This document shows, in pieces, positions 53,757-61,945 of a DNA stretch of 64,000 nucleotides. The DNA is from Salinicoccus kekensis (GTDB lineage: Bacteria > Bacillota > Bacilli > Staphylococcales > Salinicoccaceae): positions 1 through 64,000 of the forward strand of contig NZ_OBQF01000004.1 of NCBI RefSeq assembly GCF_900220995.1, written 5' to 3'. The notes under the pieces are model-generated. The model saw nothing but the letters and a program-made list of their open reading frames with translations, did not search any database and was not told the DNA's origin. The translations under genes were made by a program, and so were the position numbers. How positions within the stretch are numbered: the stretch's first letter is position 1; every line of letters starts with the position of its first letter.

Positions 53757-54980
53757 CTACTGGAAAAAGCTCGTCACTGCATCAATGAAACTGTATACGC
53801 CCAAAAATGTCACGACCGCGGTGATGATCCAGCCTGCGACATTCAGAGCCGTCGAGTTTTTGAACTCGCCCATCAGGCCTTTCTTATTGATCACAATCAT
53901 TATGAATATCGCAATGAGCGGCAGGATCATCCCGTTCAGTGCCTGCGCGATGAGCAGCACCTCAAGCGGCTCAAAGCCGATGGCCGATGTGATGATGCCG
54001 ATGATGATTACGATCGCAAATATCATTTTATACTTCTTATTCTGGAAGCCGCCTTTCCACCGCATGAAACTGCTGACTGTCGCAGCCGCCCCCATCGGGG
54101 ACGCGATGGCCGACGAGAAACCTGCAGAGAACAGGCCGACACTGATGAATATCGGCGCCCATGCGCCCATCAGCGGCTCAAGCGGTGCCGCAAGTTCGAC
54201 CACACTCGTCACTTCCCTGCCCTGGATCAGTGCGCCTGCAGTGATCAATATCGCTGCAGTGATGATGCCGCCGGCCGTGATCATCAGTATGGTGTCGAAT
54301 CTCATGCTGGAAAGTTTTGATGTATCCCCCCATTTTTCACTTGCAGTCTGTGCGTGTATGAAGAAGTTATAGGGCACGACCGTCGTACCGATCAGCGCGA
54401 TGACCAGTATGATCGAGCCGCTCGGGATGGACGGTATAAAAGCCCCTTCAAATAATGCCGGCAAATCCGGCCCGGCGATGAACATCGTCGTGATGAAGAC
54501 GACGCCCATCAGGATGACGAAGAATACCATCAGCTTTTCGACGACTTTATAGCCGCCCGCAAGTGCCAGGATCAGAATTATGACGCCGACAATCGGTGCG
54601 ACGATGTTCTCCGGCACATTGAATAAGTAGGATATCCCGAGTGAGGTGCCGAGCAGGTCCCCGCTGATGTATGCGGCACAGCCGATCGCCACTGCAATCA
54701 TGATGATGTAGACCGATGCGAACTTGAGTATTTTATTGGTGAACAGCTCCCGGATGTTCTCCCCGAGCCCTTCTTTTGTCACGACCCCGATCCTTGCCAC
54801 CATCTCCTGCAGTATGATCGTTGCGATGATTGCAAACAGCACCGCCCACAGCAATGCGAATCCGAACCCTGCACCGGCCCGCGTCGCTGTGGTCACCGTG
54901 CCCGGACCGATGAACGAAGCGGTGATGATCGCCCCCGGACCGATTTCTTTCAGTTTGTTGATGATTGATGAATTCCCCAT
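53757..54980 (-). CDS. Nramp-fold transporter lacking the metal-site residues (copy 2)
   Basis: 407 residues, about 11 membrane helices, SLC11/Nramp family by overall sequence. The canonical helix-1 DPGN is replaced by GPGT (residues 25-28), and the helix-6 M-P-H is replaced by V-P-Y (VVPYNFFIHAQ). Asp, Asn and Met are the known Mn ligands of Nramps, so manganese transport is doubtful; substrate unknown. About 85 percent identical by eye to the next gene upstream, a tandem duplication. RBS GGGGGG. Confidence 0.82.
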   Translation of the reverse strand: MGNSSIINKLKEIGPGAIITASFIGPGTVTTATRAGAGFGFALLWAVLFAIIATIILQEMVARIGVVTKEGLGENIRELFTNKILKFASVYIIMIAVAIGCAAYISGDLLGTSLGISYLFNVPENIVAPIVGVIILILALAGGYKVVEKLMVFFVILMGVVFITTMFIAGPDLPALFEGAFIPSIPSGSIILVIALIGTTVVPYNFFIHAQTASEKWGDTSKLSSMRFDTILMITAGGIITAAILITAGALIQGREVTSVVELAAPLEPLMGAWAPIFISVGLFSAGFSSAIASPMGAAATVSSFMRWKGGFQNKKYKMIFAIVIIIGIITSAIGFEPLEVLLIAQALNGMILPLIAIFIMIVINKKGLMGEFKNSTALNVAGWIITAVVTFLGVYSFIDAVTSFFQ

Positions 54981-55045
54981 GTTTATCCCCCCTGTTTTAT
55001 GTCAACTGGCGTATACCCCGGTTGACCGTGGTGCTGCAAACACTC

Positions 55046-56266
55046 CTAAAACAAACTCATAAGTGCATCAATCATGCTGTATGCACCTAAAAACGTCACG
55101 ACGGCCGTCACTGCCCATCCAGCAATGTTCAATGCCGTCGAGTTTTTGAACTCGCCCATCAGACCTTTCCTGTTGATGACGACCATGATGAATATCGCGA
55201 TGATCGGCAGGATCATGCCGTTCAATGCCTGCGCAATCAATAACACTTCCAGCGGTTCGAACCCAAGTGCTGAAGTGATGATGCCGATGATGATCACCAG
55301 GCTGAAGACCATCTTATACTTCCTGTTCTGGAAACTGCCCTTCCAGCCCATGAAGCTGCTGACCGTTGCCGCCGCCCCCATCGGGGATGCGGTTGCTGAA
55401 GAGAATCCCGCGGCGAACAGCCCGACACTGATGAAGATCGGTGCCCATTCACCCATCAGCGGTTCAAGCGGTGCAGCCAGTTCCACGATGCTCGTCACTT
55501 CCGTGCCCTGGATCAGCGCGCCTGCGGTGATCATTATTGCAGCGGTGATGAGCCCGCCGACGGTGATGGATAAGATGGTATCGAACCTTGCTTCACCCAG
55601 CTGGCTCGTGTCCTGCCATTTTTCACTTGCAGTCTGGGCATGTATGAAGAAATTGTAGGGTACGACCGTCGTCCCGATCAGCGCGATCACCATGAGTGTG
55701 GATCCGGTCGGGATGCCCGGTATGAAGGCCCCTTCCAACAGCTCCAAAACATTCGGACCGGCGACGAACATCGTCGTGATGAATGTGATGCTCATGATGA
55801 CGATGAAGAACACCATCAGCTTCTCTATGATCTTATAGCCGCCTGTCAGCGCCATTATCAGTATGATGGTGCCGAGTATCGGCGCCACGATGTTTTCCGG
55901 TACATTGAATAAGTATGAAACCCCGAGTGAGGTGCCGAGCAGATCCCCGCTGATATAGGCTGCACACCCGACAGCCACTGCGATCATGATGATGTACACA
56001 GAGGCGAATTTCAGGATTTTATTGGTGAACAGCTCCCTGATGTTCTCCCCGAGCCCCTGCTTTGTGACAATGCCGATCCTTGCCACCATCTCCTGAAGTA
56101 TGATGGTCGCAATAATCGCAAAAAGGATCGTCCAAAGCAGTGCGAAGCCGAATCCTGCACCGGCCCGTGTCGCGGTGGTGACGGTGCCCGGGCCGATGAA
56201 TGACGCCGTGATGATTGCGGCCGGGCCGATGGATTTCAGTTTATCCATGATTGTTGATTTAGCCAT
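55046..56266 (-). CDS. Nramp-fold transporter lacking the metal-site residues (copy 1)
   Basis: 406 residues, same family and same GPGT (residues 25-28) and VPYNFFIHA replacements as its downstream paralogue. Differences between copies are scattered, mostly conservative, and concentrated in loops (EGAFIPGIPTGS, WQDTSQLGEA). Follows the ureohydrolase gene with a hairpin between. RBS AGAGAGG. Both copies look intact. Confidence 0.82.
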   Translation of the reverse strand: MAKSTIMDKLKSIGPAAIITASFIGPGTVTTATRAGAGFGFALLWTILFAIIATIILQEMVARIGIVTKQGLGENIRELFTNKILKFASVYIIMIAVAVGCAAYISGDLLGTSLGVSYLFNVPENIVAPILGTIILIMALTGGYKIIEKLMVFFIVIMSITFITTMFVAGPNVLELLEGAFIPGIPTGSTLMVIALIGTTVVPYNFFIHAQTASEKWQDTSQLGEARFDTILSITVGGLITAAIMITAGALIQGTEVTSIVELAAPLEPLMGEWAPIFISVGLFAAGFSSATASPMGAAATVSSFMGWKGSFQNRKYKMVFSLVIIIGIITSALGFEPLEVLLIAQALNGMILPIIAIFIMVVINRKGLMGEFKNSTALNIAGWAVTAVVTFLGAYSMIDALMSLF

Positions 56267-56291
56267 GCTAATACCTCTCTTTTTTAGAAAA

Positions 56292-56318
56292 ATAAATAGG
56301 AGATCACCTCCTATTTAT
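56292..56318 (-). terminator. Terminator or attenuator between ureohydrolase and Nramp-like genes
   Basis: 11-bp stem ATAAATAGGAG/CTCCTATTTAT overlapping the ureohydrolase stop, followed on the minus strand by TATTTTTC. It may limit read-through into the transporters rather than separate them. Confidence 0.65.
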
Positions 56319-57258
56319 CATGGTGACCTCCCTGTACGTGACCGGCGAGGACATAGAGTATCGCAGTGGATACGAAATGTGCGGAATTCTGGTTCGCATC
56401 CTGCATCGGATACACCTCGACGTAGTCCATGCCGCAAAGACCGCGTTTGCCGAATTCATATATCATCGTGAGCAGTTCATAGGAATTCAATCCGTTGCCG
56501 TCGACCGGACCGCCCGGGTTGAAGGCGAAATCGAGTACGTCGCTGCAGATCGTCAGGTAGACGACGTCCACATCCTTTGACGCCATATCATAGATCTCGT
56601 TCGCATATGCCTTCAGATCACTCTGCGCACGTATGTCATTGATTGTGAGTGTCACCGCGCCGGCCTCTTTAGCCGCCCTGCCGTTTTCAGGCTTGTTGCG
56701 CGGGCCTTTGATGCCTGTATGGATCATGCTTTCGTTCCTGATGCCCTCCGTTTCATAGAGGCGCTTGAACGGTGTACTGCGCGCATACTTATCCCCTTCG
56801 AATTCCTCGTTGTTGTCATAATGGGAATCCAGGTGGATGATGCCCACTTTCTTCCCCGTCTTCGTCAATGATTTAAGGATCGGGTAGGTGACGCTGTGGT
56901 CCCCGCCCAGCCCGACCAGGAATTTACCGCTGCTCCAAAGGTTGTCGGCAAAATCCTCAATGTTGCCGACAGTGTCCGGGACGTTATGCGGGTTGATGGT
57001 GACATCGCCCACATCCCCGAATGTCAAATGATCTTCAACGTTGATGTGATCGAGTTCGGGGAGGTAAGTGCTGTATCTCGCAGAAGACAGGCGGATCTGC
57101 TTCGGCCCGAGTTCCACACCCGTATAGTCCCCCCATGTACTCGAAGCTTCCCACGGCACGCCGTAGAAGAGCACATCCGTATCGTATTCACTTGCATCAG
57201 TCAGGTTTTTCGCACCGAGCATCGGCGGGGTGTTACCGTAAATATTTTTCTCAGCCAA
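56311..57258 (-). CDS. Ureohydrolase (arginase/agmatinase/formiminoglutamase family)
   Basis: 315 residues. Binuclear metal motifs: His121 in GLGGDHSVTYP, Asp144/His146/Asp148 in IHLDSHYDNN, and Cys238-x-Asp240 in LTICSDVLDFAFNPG where arginases and agmatinases have Asp-x-Asp. The Cys and the NPGG loop set it apart from arginase; I believe HutG-type formiminoglutamases vary here, but this is from memory. No other hut genes are nearby. TTG start 9 bases behind AAGGAG. Next to twin Nramp-like carriers. Confidence 0.8.
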   Translation of the reverse strand: MAEKNIYGNTPPMLGAKNLTDASEYDTDVLFYGVPWEASSTWGDYTGVELGPKQIRLSSARYSTYLPELDHINVEDHLTFGDVGDVTINPHNVPDTVGNIEDFADNLWSSGKFLVGLGGDHSVTYPILKSLTKTGKKVGIIHLDSHYDNNEEFEGDKYARSTPFKRLYETEGIRNESMIHTGIKGPRNKPENGRAAKEAGAVTLTINDIRAQSDLKAYANEIYDMASKDVDVVYLTICSDVLDFAFNPGGPVDGNGLNSYELLTMIYEFGKRGLCGMDYVEVYPMQDANQNSAHFVSTAILYVLAGHVQGGHHDK

Positions 57259-57366
57259 GTCAAAACACTCCTTTAAATTATATATTAATCAAATATCCTA
57301 ATACGCCGTTTATAAAACTATTATCCCATCATTTAATGATTAAGTATTCCAATAAATGCACTTTTT

Positions 57367-57714
57367 CTAATTTTCTTCTCCAACAGCTTCATCAAATGCT
57401 TCCAACGCTTTGCCGCCGTATACCATTCCCGGACCGCCGCCCATGACGATCGCGACTTCGGCCACATCGGCAATTTCCTGCCGCGAGGCGCCGAGCGCCA
57501 CCAGCTTGTTGATGTGGTTGCCGATGCAGCCTTCACACTTATCCGCAATCGCATATGTGAGAGCGACAATTTCTTTCGTCTTTTTATCAAGCGCACCTGC
57601 CGCATATGCGGAATTCTGCAATTTTTTATATTCCCTCATCGTTTCAGGGGACATTTCCTGCATCCTTTTCGTATTTGCCTGGGCGCGTGTGTTAAGCGCT
57701 TTCCAAGAGGTCAT
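57367..57714 (-). CDS. AhpD-like carboxymuconolactone decarboxylase family protein
   Basis: 115 residues; CMD fold with the redox motif CEGCIGNHINKLVALGAS (C-x-x-C...H) typical of AhpD-like proteins, and VVMGGGP-like helix (VAIVMGGGPGMVYGG). Probably a disulfide reductase or peroxidase partner. RBS AGGTGATC. Divergent from the DUF6176 gene. Confidence 0.87.
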   Translation of the reverse strand: MTSWKALNTRAQANTKRMQEMSPETMREYKKLQNSAYAAGALDKKTKEIVALTYAIADKCEGCIGNHINKLVALGASRQEIADVAEVAIVMGGGPGMVYGGKALEAFDEAVGEEN

Positions 57715-57791
57715 CCGATCACCTTTCCTGACTTTTAATTTTTAAAATAATTTTACATATTAAATATAACAATGAAATATTGAAAAGGGAA

Positions 57792-57819
57792 TTGACAATG
57801 CTTTTAAATGATGTATGAT
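57792..57819 (+). promoter_or_regulatory. Promoter of the DUF6176 gene
   Basis: TTGACA (57792-57797), 16-base spacer, TATGAT (57814-57819), about 33 bases before the ATG. Confidence 0.75.
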
Positions 57820-57852
57820 GGTGAAAGTGAATTGGAAAAGGGAGGCTTGAAA

Positions 57853-58227
57853 ATGCAGGTGGAGTTGACGAAGTTCCGTATTAAACGGGGTAAAAGCGAA
57901 TTAGTGGATGAATGGATGGATTTCCTGAATCAGAACATGCAGGATGCACTGCTTTCACTGGACGGTGAAAAAATGTTTGTTGAGACGATCATGCGTGATA
58001 CGATCGGTGATCGTGAGTATCTCTACTGGTATTCAATTCAGGCCGATGACGGCGAAACGAACTCTCAGGCAGCCGAATGTGTCGACCGGAAGCATATCGA
58101 GTACTGGAACAAATGCATCGACAAGGCATATCGCCCAAAAAATCTGAAGAATGAAGTCGTCATGATTCCCAACCGCTTAAAAGAATATATGAAAACTCTC
58201 GAAAAAGAAGAAGCTGTACAAGTATAA
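57853..58227 (+). CDS. DUF6176-like protein
   Basis: 124 residues, soluble, small ferredoxin-like appearance: VELTKFRIKRGKSELVDEW start, YLYWYSIQADDGE strand, HIEYWNKCIDKAY helix. Matches a family of unknown function. ATG at 57853 lies 7 bases behind GGGAGG; an earlier frame start lacks an RBS. Confidence 0.7.
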   Translation: MQVELTKFRIKRGKSELVDEWMDFLNQNMQDALLSLDGEKMFVETIMRDTIGDREYLYWYSIQADDGETNSQAAECVDRKHIEYWNKCIDKAYRPKNLKNEVVMIPNRLKEYMKTLEKEEAVQV

Positions 58228-58230
58228 AAA

Positions 58231-58263
58231 AAGGTATCCATCACTTAAGATGGATACCTTTTT
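58231..58263. terminator. Bidirectional terminator after DUF6176 gene
   Basis: AAGGTATCCATC/GATGGATACCTT stem (one small loop) with A run left and T run right. Confidence 0.85.
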
Positions 58264-58267
58264 CGTT

Positions 58268-58468
58268 TCAATTGTTTTCATCGTTGCGCCTTCCGGATGA
58301 TCTGATGATGTTGAAGATCAGCCATCCGAATAAAGTGATCAAAGAAATGATCAATATGACGCTTGCGGCAAAATTGAATGCAAAACTGTCGGGGAAGAAT
58401 CCTATCCCGATGAAAATAAGAAGGAATCCAAGCAGCACTCCCCCGCCGATCAATAAAACAGGTCTCAT
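58268..58468 (-). CDS. Small two-helix membrane protein
   Basis: 66 residues, MRPVLLIGGG start, two hydrophobic segments (about 4-24 and 32-56) and a polar tail SSGRRNDENN. No recognised family. ATG at 58468 lies 7 bases behind GAGGAT. Confidence 0.65.
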   Translation of the reverse strand: MRPVLLIGGGVLLGFLLIFIGIGFFPDSFAFNFAASVILIISLITLFGWLIFNIIRSSGRRNDENN

Positions 58469-58532
58469 ACAACACATCCTCAAATCTTTTTACTTCATCT
58501 ACACACTGTCACAGCCCGGATGCAGATAATAC

Positions 58533-59039
58533 CTACCTTACGAACTTGGCCATCTGGATCAGATCGGTATAGCCGTCCTTCAGCTTCACCTGATCCACCT
58601 GCCTGCCTTCCTGCACGAAGCCGAGCCTCTCATAGAACCTGATCGCCCCTTCGTTATTCGCGAACACATCCAGTACAATCTTCTCAAGGACCGGACTTTC
58701 CTCTGCATGCCTGATCGCCCGGTTGATCAGCTCGGTGCCGATGCCGTGGCCGGCAAATTCGGGCTGGAGGCTGACACCGAACTGGCAGACATGTTCAAAC
58801 TTTTTACGGTCGAGCTGCCTTAAATTCAGTATACCGACTATGCGTCCATCCACTTCCACCACAAGGCCCAGGTCTTCCTCTTTCAGGGAAGTGATGTTGT
58901 TCTCCTGCTTTTCCAGGGAAATTCCCTTATCCTCAATGGGAGTGGCAAGTGTATCCGGATACTTTTCCGTCACGATTTCCTTATGTTCGATGATCTGCTG
59001 TGCATCTTCAAGCTCAGGTTTCCTGATAATGTAATCCAT
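58533..59039 (-). CDS. GNAT family N-acetyltransferase
   Basis: 168 residues; acetyl-CoA loop in GVSLQPEFAGHGIGTELINRAI (Q/E-x-x-G-H-G), ANNEGAIRFYERLGF at the C-terminal end. Resembles YhhY/SpeG-like acetyltransferases (KLKDGYTDLIQMAK tail); substrate unknown. ATG at 59039 lies 8 bases behind GGAGG. Confidence 0.88.
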   Translation of the reverse strand: MDYIIRKPELEDAQQIIEHKEIVTEKYPDTLATPIEDKGISLEKQENNITSLKEEDLGLVVEVDGRIVGILNLRQLDRKKFEHVCQFGVSLQPEFAGHGIGTELINRAIRHAEESPVLEKIVLDVFANNEGAIRFYERLGFVQEGRQVDQVKLKDGYTDLIQMAKFVR

Positions 59040-59235
59040 AGCGTGTGCCTCCATACTATTATACTATTGTCTCAATTTTATCATGTGAATAATTTATTAC
59101 AATTTAAGTGTTTGCTGCATTGTCAGACGCCCTTCCCCCCGGGATGATTGCAGGGAACCCCGTTTCCGATGTTGTAAAACTACCCACATGTCGTTTATGC
59201 TTAAGTTACTATATTTTGGCATGGAGGGGGTCTTT

Positions 59236-59946
59236 ATGGACAGAGTGATAAATCCTGCCGAACCTTTTGTGGAACCGGGCGACGTCAGTTATTTTGCATA
59301 CCTCGTTTTATTGACACTTTGTTTTTACGTGATATACAGGATGAGATCCAGAATTTCAGGAAACGCGCAGAAAGTCCTGTTTGTTTTTCTGATCATCTCG
59401 ATAGGGCAAAGAATCCTGATCAACACCTGGTATCTTATCAACGACGACTATTCACTTGCCTATTCACTGCCGTTTCAAATATGCCGGGTGGTCATCTGGC
59501 TGATCATCATACAGTACTTCGTCCGAAAGGATTTTTTGAACCAGGCCATCTTTTATATAGGTCTGTTTGCTTATGCAGCTTTCATATACCCGATCGGCAT
59601 CCATCCTGTATGGCACATGGCCGGATGGGCCTTTTTCATACTTCATGCTGCGAATGTGCTCTTCCCTTTCGCGATGCATTATGCCGCCGGATTTGTACCG
59701 AGCCTGAAAGGCGTTTTCCAGGCTTATCTCATATTCATCGCCTACTTCTTTTTCGTATACTTCCTGAACCCGGTCGTCGGCGGCAACTACTTCTTCATCA
59801 ACAACCGGCCGTTTTTCCACGAGATGGGGGAAGGATTGTACATCACGGTCAATTTAGCCGGGACACTCATCGGGTTCCTTGCCGTCTACGCCATCATCCG
59901 GGCGGTCATCCATATCAGGAGAAGGTCTGCGACCCCGGGGACTTGA
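59236..59946 (+). CDS. YwaF family membrane protein (TIGR02206)
   Basis: 236 residues, about seven membrane helices, with YSLPFQICRVV, HPVWHMAGWAFFILHAANVLFP and VGGNYFFINNRP typical of the YwaF/TMEM164 group. Function in bacteria unknown. ATG at 59236 is 5 bases behind GGAGGGGG; the earlier start at 59188 has none. Confidence 0.82.
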   Translation: MDRVINPAEPFVEPGDVSYFAYLVLLTLCFYVIYRMRSRISGNAQKVLFVFLIISIGQRILINTWYLINDDYSLAYSLPFQICRVVIWLIIIQYFVRKDFLNQAIFYIGLFAYAAFIYPIGIHPVWHMAGWAFFILHAANVLFPFAMHYAAGFVPSLKGVFQAYLIFIAYFFFVYFLNPVVGGNYFFINNRPFFHEMGEGLYITVNLAGTLIGFLAVYAIIRAVIHIRRRSATPGT

Positions 59947-59963
59947 AGGTGGAACCAAAAAAA

Positions 59964-59989
59964 GAAGCCGGGACTCATATCCCGGCTTC
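59964..59989 (-). terminator. Terminator of the aldo/keto reductase gene
   Basis: 9-bp stem GAAGCCGGG/CCCGGCTTC, minus-strand T run TTTTTTTGG after it; may also end the YwaF-like transcript on the plus strand. Confidence 0.85.
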
Positions 59990-59996
59990 CTTCAAT

Positions 59997-60842
59997 TTAG
60001 TCTCCAAATGTTTCAAGCGTCACTTTGTCGGGGTCTTTCCCGACGCGTTCATGCCGGTCCAGTGCCGTGATCTCACTTACTTCTTCAGGAGTGAGTTCAA
60101 AGTCAAATATATCCCCGTTCTCCCTCACCCTGTCGCGGCTCACCGATTTCGGGATGGTCGAGACACCCGTCTCGACGTCCCACCTCAAAATGATCTGGGC
60201 CGGTGTCTTGCCATATTTTTCCGCCAGCCGGACGATCAGCGGTTCATCGAACATGCGCCCGCGCTTAAGCGGCGACCATGCTTCAAGCAGTATTCCATGT
60301 GACTCACAGAATTTTTTCAGTTCAGGCTGCGCCAGATGCGGATGATATTCGACCTGGTTCAGCATCGGCTTGATTTCGCATTCATCGAAAATATCCTGAA
60401 GATGATGCGGGTTGAAATTGCTCACACCGATGGCACGCACTTTCCCGTCTTTGTATAATTTTTCGAGGGCCTTCCACGTGTCCACATATGTCCCAGGCAT
60501 CGGCCAGTGAATCAGATATAGATCGATGTAATCCATATCAAGTGCTTCAAGGCTCTTATCAAAGGCTTTCAATGTTTTTTCATAGCCCTGGTCGGTGTTC
60601 CAAACTTTTGTCGTGACGAATATATCTTCCCTCGGCACGCCGGAATTTTTAATCGCCTCACCGACACCCTTTTCGTTTTTGTAGACTTTTGCCGTATCTA
60701 TATGACGGTAGCCGAACTCCAAAGCACTCGTGACCGCCGTCGCAAGTTCCCCTTCATCGACATTCTTATAAACACCGAGCCCCATCACGGGAATTTCCAC
60801 TCCATTTGAAAGCGTGTAAGTATCCTGAATCGATTTTGCCAT
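59997..60842 (-). CDS. Aldo/keto reductase
   Basis: 281 residues, AKR5-like NADPH-dependent reductase. Catalytic tetrad: Asp in HIDTAKVYKNE, Tyr in the same motif, Lys in FVTTKVWNT, His in YLIHWPMPG. Signature VRAIGVSNFNPHHL and cofactor motif TIPKSVSRDRVREN. Carbonyl substrate unknown (methylglyoxal/diketogluconate-type enzymes are nearest). RBS GAGGTG. Confidence 0.93.
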   Translation of the reverse strand: MAKSIQDTYTLSNGVEIPVMGLGVYKNVDEGELATAVTSALEFGYRHIDTAKVYKNEKGVGEAIKNSGVPREDIFVTTKVWNTDQGYEKTLKAFDKSLEALDMDYIDLYLIHWPMPGTYVDTWKALEKLYKDGKVRAIGVSNFNPHHLQDIFDECEIKPMLNQVEYHPHLAQPELKKFCESHGILLEAWSPLKRGRMFDEPLIVRLAEKYGKTPAQIILRWDVETGVSTIPKSVSRDRVRENGDIFDFELTPEEVSEITALDRHERVGKDPDKVTLETFGD

Positions 60843-60866
60843 ATCGTCACCTCTTATATTGTTTGT

Positions 60867-61394
60867 CTAAAGCAGTATTGCACCGTAAATCAGGCCGAAT
60901 AAAATCACCAGTGCCGGATGCACTTTGAACTTTGTGAGCATCAGGAAGCTCGCGATGATTAGAATGACTGTATGGACAGCACCCGACTGGATGAAAGCAC
61001 CGCTGAAGAAATCATATGCGATGACACCGAGGAGGATGGCCACAACCGGCCTGACGAACAGCGTCAGCGTTTCAAACTTTTTGGTGCCTTTCAGTTTATA
61101 CAATAACCCGGCGAGGAACACCATCAGCAGCAGTGAAGGCAGCACGGCAGCGGTCACTGCAATGAACGCCCCGGGCACACCGCCGACCATGAACCCGATG
61201 TAGCCGGCCATCTTGGTGATGATCGGCCCGGGCAGGGCGTTGCCGAGCGCCAGCACTTCGGCAAACTCCTGCGAGTCCATCCAGCCGTAGTTCTGCACGA
61301 CTTCCTGTTCCACGAGCGGGATGGAGGCAGGCCCGCCGCCGTAGCCCAGTATGCCGGGGATGAAGAATGCGAGAAATATCTGGAAGTATATCAT
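60867..61394 (-). CDS. Chromate transporter family protein, second half-protein
   Basis: 175 residues, about 5-6 membrane helices, single ChrA domain: FFIPGILGYGGGPASIPLVEQEV, LGNALPGPIITKMAGYIGF. The start is the ATG at 61394, overlapping the partner stop by 4 bases; the longer frame is spurious. Together with the partner it equals one full ChrA; B. subtilis YwrA/YwrB pair is the closest arrangement. Confidence 0.88.
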   Translation of the reverse strand: MIYFQIFLAFFIPGILGYGGGPASIPLVEQEVVQNYGWMDSQEFAEVLALGNALPGPIITKMAGYIGFMVGGVPGAFIAVTAAVLPSLLLMVFLAGLLYKLKGTKKFETLTLFVRPVVAILLGVIAYDFFSGAFIQSGAVHTVILIIASFLMLTKFKVHPALVILFGLIYGAILL

Positions 61395-61930
61395 ATTTTC
61401 CTCCCCTCTTTCCTGAACAGGCTGAAGATGATGATCGCTGCAATGATGATCGCCGGATGGATGTTGAGAGGCACCAGCAGTATCAATGCCGCGATGGTGA
61501 AGAGTATGAGGAACGGCCATGTCGTCTTCGCTTTTGCTTTGCTCAGGAAATCATACGTCAGCATCGCCATCATCACGCCGACGACCGGCAGGACGCCCCG
61601 GCTCATCCCCTGCACCCAGGCGAGTTCCTGGAATTCCACAAACAGGGTCAGGAGGATGATCATCAGGATGATCGTTGGGACGATCGTCGCGAGCACCGCA
61701 TTGGCGAGTCCCAGCCAGCCGCTTTTTATGTAACCGATATAACCTGCCAGTTTTGTTGCGATCGGCCCGGGCAGTGTATTGCCTATTGCGAGCATGTCCT
61801 GGAATTCCTCATCCGTCATCCATTTATGGATGTCCACGACTTCCGCCTTGATCAGCGGTATGGATGCCGGCCCGCCGCCGTAGCCGAGCATCCCCACTTT
61901 GAAAAATATCCAAAATATCTTTAACTGCAT
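61391..61930 (-). CDS. Chromate transporter family protein, first half-protein
   Basis: 179 residues, single ChrA domain with the same GYGGGPASIPLIKAEV and GNTLPGPIATKLAGYIGY motifs. Paired, oppositely oriented half-proteins are the usual short-ChrA form. Chromate is the named substrate but the natural one is unknown. 15 bases after the gamma-glutamyltransferase gene. Confidence 0.88.
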   Translation of the reverse strand: MQLKIFWIFFKVGMLGYGGGPASIPLIKAEVVDIHKWMTDEEFQDMLAIGNTLPGPIATKLAGYIGYIKSGWLGLANAVLATIVPTIILMIILLTLFVEFQELAWVQGMSRGVLPVVGVMMAMLTYDFLSKAKAKTTWPFLILFTIAALILLVPLNIHPAIIIAAIIIFSLFRKEGRKI

Positions 61931-61945
61931 TTATGATCACTTCTT

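Noticed and set aside
53275-54372. 365-residue plus-strand frame
   Set aside because: Antisense to the OsmC and Nramp-like genes; composition is that of a mirrored membrane protein.
61395-61520. N-terminal extension of the second ChrA half
   Set aside because: It is read-through of the partner gene in another frame; the ATG at 61394 overlaps the stop by 4 bases as usual.
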